64,000 nt of DNA from Paulownia fortunei (lineage: Eukaryota > Streptophyta > Magnoliopsida > Lamiales > Paulowniaceae): contig CM033120.1 of NCBI GenBank assembly GCA_019321725.1, forward strand, positions 18,506,278 through 18,570,277, written 5' to 3'. The notes below the pieces were generated by a model. That model saw nothing but the letters and a program-made list of their open reading frames with translations. It was not told the origin of the DNA and did not search any database. The position numbers and the translations under genes were made by a program. Positions 61,000 through 64,000 of the stretch are shown one piece after another (the stretch's first letter is position 1; each line of letters opens with the position of its first letter).

Positions 61000-62051
61000 T
61001 TATGAGGACAAGAAAAGTAAAAGGATGATTTTGGGTGCAAGAAAGAAGCCCAGGAAGATGATAAAGAAGATGAGGAGCATTACATTTTCAATGTTTGAGA
61101 ATTTTTGGAACCTGATGGAAGAGGAGAGAAATGCACTGGTTGCCATTCTCGTGGAGCAATCCCATTCTCGCATGAGTGAATTGGTGATATATGGTTCAAC
61201 TTACCATAATACTAGTAATAAGCGTAAAAAATATCGACCAATAAGTGAGATTCCTGAGAATGATTTTCCCGAATGTTGCCTCGTTGGAACCAATATGAAC
61301 CATGATTTTGAGATGATCTTGTACTAGAATAGCATGCGTAATGCATACCCTTAACATGCTCTTTAATTGTTTTCAAAATTAATTAAATTTGAGAACTTGA
61401 TGCTATGATTTTGTTATTCTATTTGCGTCTTAAGGTTGGAGGACACTTGGGTATTTAATGATTCAGGACGTTGATTCAATTCAATCAAAGCATAAGTTAA
61501 TGCCTCAATATCAAGTGCAGTGGTGGGGTAAATATGCTGCCTATGTTTCAATGAGTTTCTTGACCAATAACATAACCGTAATTCAGTTGACAGCCCCACA
61601 AAAAAGTAGTGCACAAGTCTAAAGGTTAAATGGAAATTCATCCACGCACATTTTGTGATGCATCCATGTACTTCCTCAAGTTTCAGTTTAAGGCAAGTTT
61701 TGGCCTGGGAGGGTGTTCTAAGTCCCTATAATAACATTCAAGGCTGAAAAATCTTAATCGCCTCTACCTATGGCATGACAGTAACCTGTGACTACGAAAA
61801 TGCAGTGCACTCAACATAACCTACGAGTACAATGTTCTCCAATGTTATATACCAAAAATAGTGGCGCACAAAATGTGACATTATTGTGTTCTATAACTTC
61901 GTTCTGCTTAAAAAATTCCCTAGCAATATTCTATAGGAACAGCTGATTCGATACATACACATAACAGATTTCATAATGGACCATCATAGCAGAGGCAATC
62001 CCAACAGGATCAGCACTGATCTACAAATGAATTGCCAAGGAAGCAACAAAT
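61000..62051. other. Region between TAF8-like and VAMP genes; possible continuation of the TAF8-like frame to 61327
   Basis: Bases 60965-61327 are open in a frame one base shifted from the TAF8-like ORF and rich in Lys/Arg (KKSKRMILGARKKPRKMIKK). This could be coding sequence after a frameshift or simply 3' UTR. The remaining 0.7 kb contains the converging 3' ends and nothing else recognisable. Confidence 0.4.
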
Positions 62052-64000
62052 TCACTTTCCACAATTGAACCCCTTGCAGACAGACAGCACTATGATGAGG
62101 ATCAATGCAATCACAATAGCTAAAACAATTAGCTTAATCTTCATGTTTTGCAACCACATTTTTCTCCGAATTTTTGTTCCTGTAGTCCTGAAGTCCTGGG
62201 CCTGTTCACACCAATATAATTTGGGAAGAAAAGTTTGTAAGTTGTAATTTATGCAAATGGATTAGCATAAAACATGAGTAGATAGACACACAAACATAAA
62301 TAGAGTGACAGAGAGACCTGATGATGAAGATTCTCAGTCTTATCCACCATTAGTTCTATCTTTTCTCCACGATCTAGAACCTACATTAACGAACAGAGAT
62401 TTAATGTAGAATTCAAGCTATAATATAATGTCAAAAAGTTGATTCTGGAAACACCAAGAATAGACACAGAGAGAGAAGGAAAAGCCAGAAGGGTTATGTC
62501 CCTTGTTTCACTTTCTGACAATTATCCGCCAAAAACAGAACAAAAGAGAAGCCTGAAGGATGAATAAGACGCTATCAGATACAACGGCATGAAGCATCAG
62601 ATGCAAGAACAGAATAAGCTCATTCAACTCTGGATTCAGACCACATGACATGTCTTCCAAAGACAAACAGCATACATGCCAACCATCATTCATCCAACAA
62701 TGATGCATCTCTCTCACCAATCATACCTAGGTGGCACATCCCAATTTGGGAAATTGACCAAAATGAGACATTCAACGAAACAGGAATCTAAACTTCAAGT
62801 TTTGGAGAACAAAAATACATTTAATTAATTGCACATCAAGATAGATAATCTCTACACAAGCTACACAACAGCCTCATACCTTCTCAATATTTTCCATCAT
62901 AACACCCTTAACTTCTGAAACCTGAGCCTTAACCTTTGCAAGTTTGTTTATCTCTTCAGGGTGCTCAATGCAGTACTGCATGTGTTCCTTCAACTTCGGT
63001 CTGCAATAATGGTCCTCTAGATATCAGTTTTCTAATTAAACAAAACAAAAAATTCTATATACCTTGATGTTGTTATGATAAACTTAAGGTACCCAAATTC
63101 TTTGTTAAGGCCATTTACAGGAGCTGTTGCAGCCTTCCCACCACCGTATTTCGCCACAAAGTCATCCTTAATACACTCCAAAAAAGCCATAGGGACCTGT
63201 CTCCCTGCCGATTCTTCCGCAACCACACAATACGCTGCATAGAAGGTTAGCACTAGTATGTCAATTGATTACTTGGCAGAGTTCATTTCATTCTAAATAA
63301 ATGACTGATATTACAGGAAAAAGTTACAGCAATTTGAAATAGTCAATTGGCGAATTGTTGTTCATTGTTGATGCCTTAATCACCTCAGCAAAAGAGAAAC
63401 GGTAATTGCATTAAATCTGCAAAACCACTTTTGATCACGTTAATAATATTTTTTAACTCTGTCACTCCTTTTAGGCACAAAAATTACATATAAAATCTTA
63501 TCAAATGTACCACTCAATTAGTCGTTTGTTTCATGAAGATACAAAATCTTCAGATTCACCTTCTCTAATCGTAGAAACGAAGATGTTACAGGCCAAACAG
63601 AGAACACAAAAAAATATTTAAAAAATAAAAACAAATCGAAGACTTATCCTATACATGTCTAGTGAATAAGACCATAATTTTGCATCAACATATTACTAAA
63701 CAATTAAGATGTACAAAATTGAGAAGACAAAAAAATAATCGCAAAAGACTTCACCACCTTTTTACAAAATTCAACCTAGAAATCCACGGAAAATTAAAGT
63801 GAAAATCCAAAATAGTTGTGGTAAAAAATGACTTACTGAAGCCATCGTGAACGAGGTAATTGAAGGTGTGATTGTCGCAGTTGTAGGTGAACTTGTTGTT
63901 CGAGGAAGGAAGCTTCTGGAGGCACTGGTAGGCAATGGAATTGAAGTTTCCACTGAACCCCGTATAGTCCGCCAGTACTACCGGCGGCGTTCCACGGGCC
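62052..64000 (-). CDS. VAMP72: VAMP72-type longin R-SNARE (VAMP721/722-like), 5' end outside the window
   Basis: A tail-anchored vesicle SNARE for secretion to the plasma membrane and forming cell plate. Five exons are visible, in transcript order: 63837-64000 (cut by the window edge), 63093-63234, 62880-63000, 62318-62380 and 62052-62201. About 212 residues are seen; by comparison with the family's roughly 220, about 10-11 N-terminal residues are missing. The longin domain runs from [19 protein letters not shown] through [20 protein letters not shown]. The R-SNARE helix contains [20 protein letters not shown] followed by the zero-layer Arg ([12 protein letters not shown]). A basic patch ([14 protein letters not shown]) precedes the C-terminal membrane anchor ([19 protein letters not shown]) and the tail KGFNCGK. 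All introns are GT-AG. VAMP721, 722 and 726 types cannot be told apart here. Confidence 0.94.

Noticed and set aside
60465..61040. 191-residue minus-strand frame over the TAF8-like gene
   Set aside because: Antisense to purine-rich coding sequence; Pro/Ser/Leu-rich as expected from such a shadow.
1..64000. Search by eye for CRISPR arrays, LTR retrotransposon hallmarks, conserved plant microRNAs and intact tRNA genes
   Set aside because: No regularly spaced direct repeats, no primer-binding-site/polypurine pairs, no familiar mature microRNA sequences and no well-folded tRNA were recognised; a computed search could still find diverged ones.

Overview
The window looks like nuclear DNA of a eudicot plant. 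Coding islands of moderate GC sit in very AT-rich intergenic DNA full of microsatellites. Genes are split by short AT-rich GT-AG introns, and every recognisable protein belongs to a plant-type family. No organelle, viral, bacterial or CRISPR sequence was recognised. The species cannot be named from sequence alone.

Layout, left to right: a trihelix transcription factor (+, 635-2318); a seven-exon Rab5-type GTPase of the RHA1/ARA7 class (+, 5949-9967) with one GC-AG intron; a single-exon nepenthesin-like aspartic protease (+, 12678-14111); an eight-exon TLC-domain membrane protein (-, 15493-18843) whose 5' leader probably extends to about 20.9 kb; a single-exon mTERF protein, probably mitochondrial (+, 23725-25509), with a textbook site II/telo-box promoter; a single-exon O-fucosyltransferase-like protein (+, 28847-30166); an RBR (RING-IBR-RING) E3 ubiquitin ligase with an RNase H-like N-terminus (-, 32781-35366); a ZIP metal transporter (+, 40409-42306); a BOI-type RING E3 ligase (-, 50833-52109); a TAF8-like histone-fold protein with a possible frameshift (+, 60235-60999, reading open in another frame to 61327); and a VAMP72-type R-SNARE cut by the right edge of the window (-, 62052-64000).

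The genes are independent single-gene loci, not an operon or cluster. The Rab5 GTPase and the VAMP72 R-SNARE both act in vesicle traffic, but nothing in the sequence shows joint control. Between genes there are small non-autonomous DNA elements: one clear Tourist-like MITE (miniature inverted-repeat transposable element) with a TAA target duplication, one decayed Stowaway-like MITE with TA flanks, two AT-rich fold-back elements, and a tRNA-derived, SINE-like stretch. Long gene-free stretches lie at 36-40, 42.3-50.8 and 53-59.9 kb.

Exon boundaries were read by eye from splice consensus, reading-frame phase and family conservation. Untranslated exons and promoters are inferences. I did not find a convincing previously undescribed system. 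The best leads are the possible TAF8 frameshift, the GC-AG intron, overlapping upstream ATGs at two genes, the palindromic telo-box promoter, and the unusual splice acceptor of the ZIP gene.
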